From Chloroflexota bacterium (GTDB lineage Bacteria; Chloroflexota; Anaerolineae; Promineifilales; Promineifilaceae), in NCBI GenBank assembly GCA_029559155.1, contig JAKQCM010000065.1, positions 1 to 44,521 on the forward strand: DNA of 44,521 nucleotides. Reading direction: 5' to 3'. The notes below the pieces were generated by a model. It worked only from the letters and a program-made list of their open reading frames with translations. It had not been told where the DNA came from and ran no database searches. Made by a program: the position numbers and the translations under genes. Shown piece by piece: positions 44,458-44,521 of this stretch; within the stretch, counting starts at the first letter, position 1; every line of letters starts with the position of its first letter.

Positions 44458-44521
44458 GATGACGCGGATTATGCCCCACATCCGATGATTACCCAAGTGA
44501 AACGGCCGGGCGCTTAGGAAC

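Overview
The window is about 44.5 kb of moderately GC-rich, densely coding bacterial DNA with no rRNA or tRNA genes and no CRISPR array that I could see. Gene content suggests an aerobic or facultative member of the Chloroflexota (Anaerolineae/Ardenticatenia-like), but this is inference from content and style: a CarH-type B12 photoreceptor beside photolyase and carotenoid genes, a Tat-exported Fe-S/NrfD/octaheme cytochrome module, an HU-related protein, and no lipid A or outer-membrane genes. A striking hallmark is the palindromic octamer ACGGCCGT, which I counted by eye about 98 times (roughly one per 450 bp, against an expectation of about one).

Layout. 1-7.9 kb: a co-directional light/carotenoid block with a CarH-like regulator, class I photolyase, CrtI-type desaturase, cytochrome P450, GT2 glycosyltransferase and alpha/beta hydrolase; the last three overlap and are probably cotranscribed. 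8.0-12.2 kb: a GPH-type transporter, an OsmC peroxiredoxin, a small membrane protein, an HU-related protein, ClpS and a TPR protein. 12.4-18.6 kb: a four-hairpin repeat, a DnaE2/ImuC-sized DNA polymerase III alpha subunit carrying an in-frame repeat element, and a NarL-type sensor kinase/regulator pair. 18.6-22.5 kb (minus strand): a membrane electron-transfer module (octaheme cytochrome c, four-cluster ferredoxin, NrfD), a two-CW-like cysteine-rich protein, and a 47-residue membrane peptide gene with its own terminator.

22.7-28.9 kb (minus strand): the classical rpmH-rnpA-yidD-yidC-jag operon with a beta-propeller lipoprotein inserted, read from a good sigma-70 promoter, then clpP and enolase. 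29-35.4 kb (plus strand): an HhH-GPD DNA glycosylase, a second OsmC protein, a degenerate site-2 protease, a GNAT acetyltransferase, a RidA-family protein, a GxxExxY gene flanked by related repeats, and ilvD. 35.5-44.5 kb: a LysM protein, an RNase II-type exoribonuclease, a 1076-residue M50 metalloprotease fused to two cyclic-nucleotide-binding-like domains, a small CxxC protein with a glutaredoxin-like partner, and an AarF/UbiB kinase.

The most unusual signals are the octamer, a family of inverted repeats with strict 7-bp periodicity (six copies, one inside dnaE), the repeat-flanked GxxExxY gene, and the M50-CNBD fusion. Promoters often have an extended -10 (TGnTATMAT), sometimes placed so that transcription should begin at the start codon.
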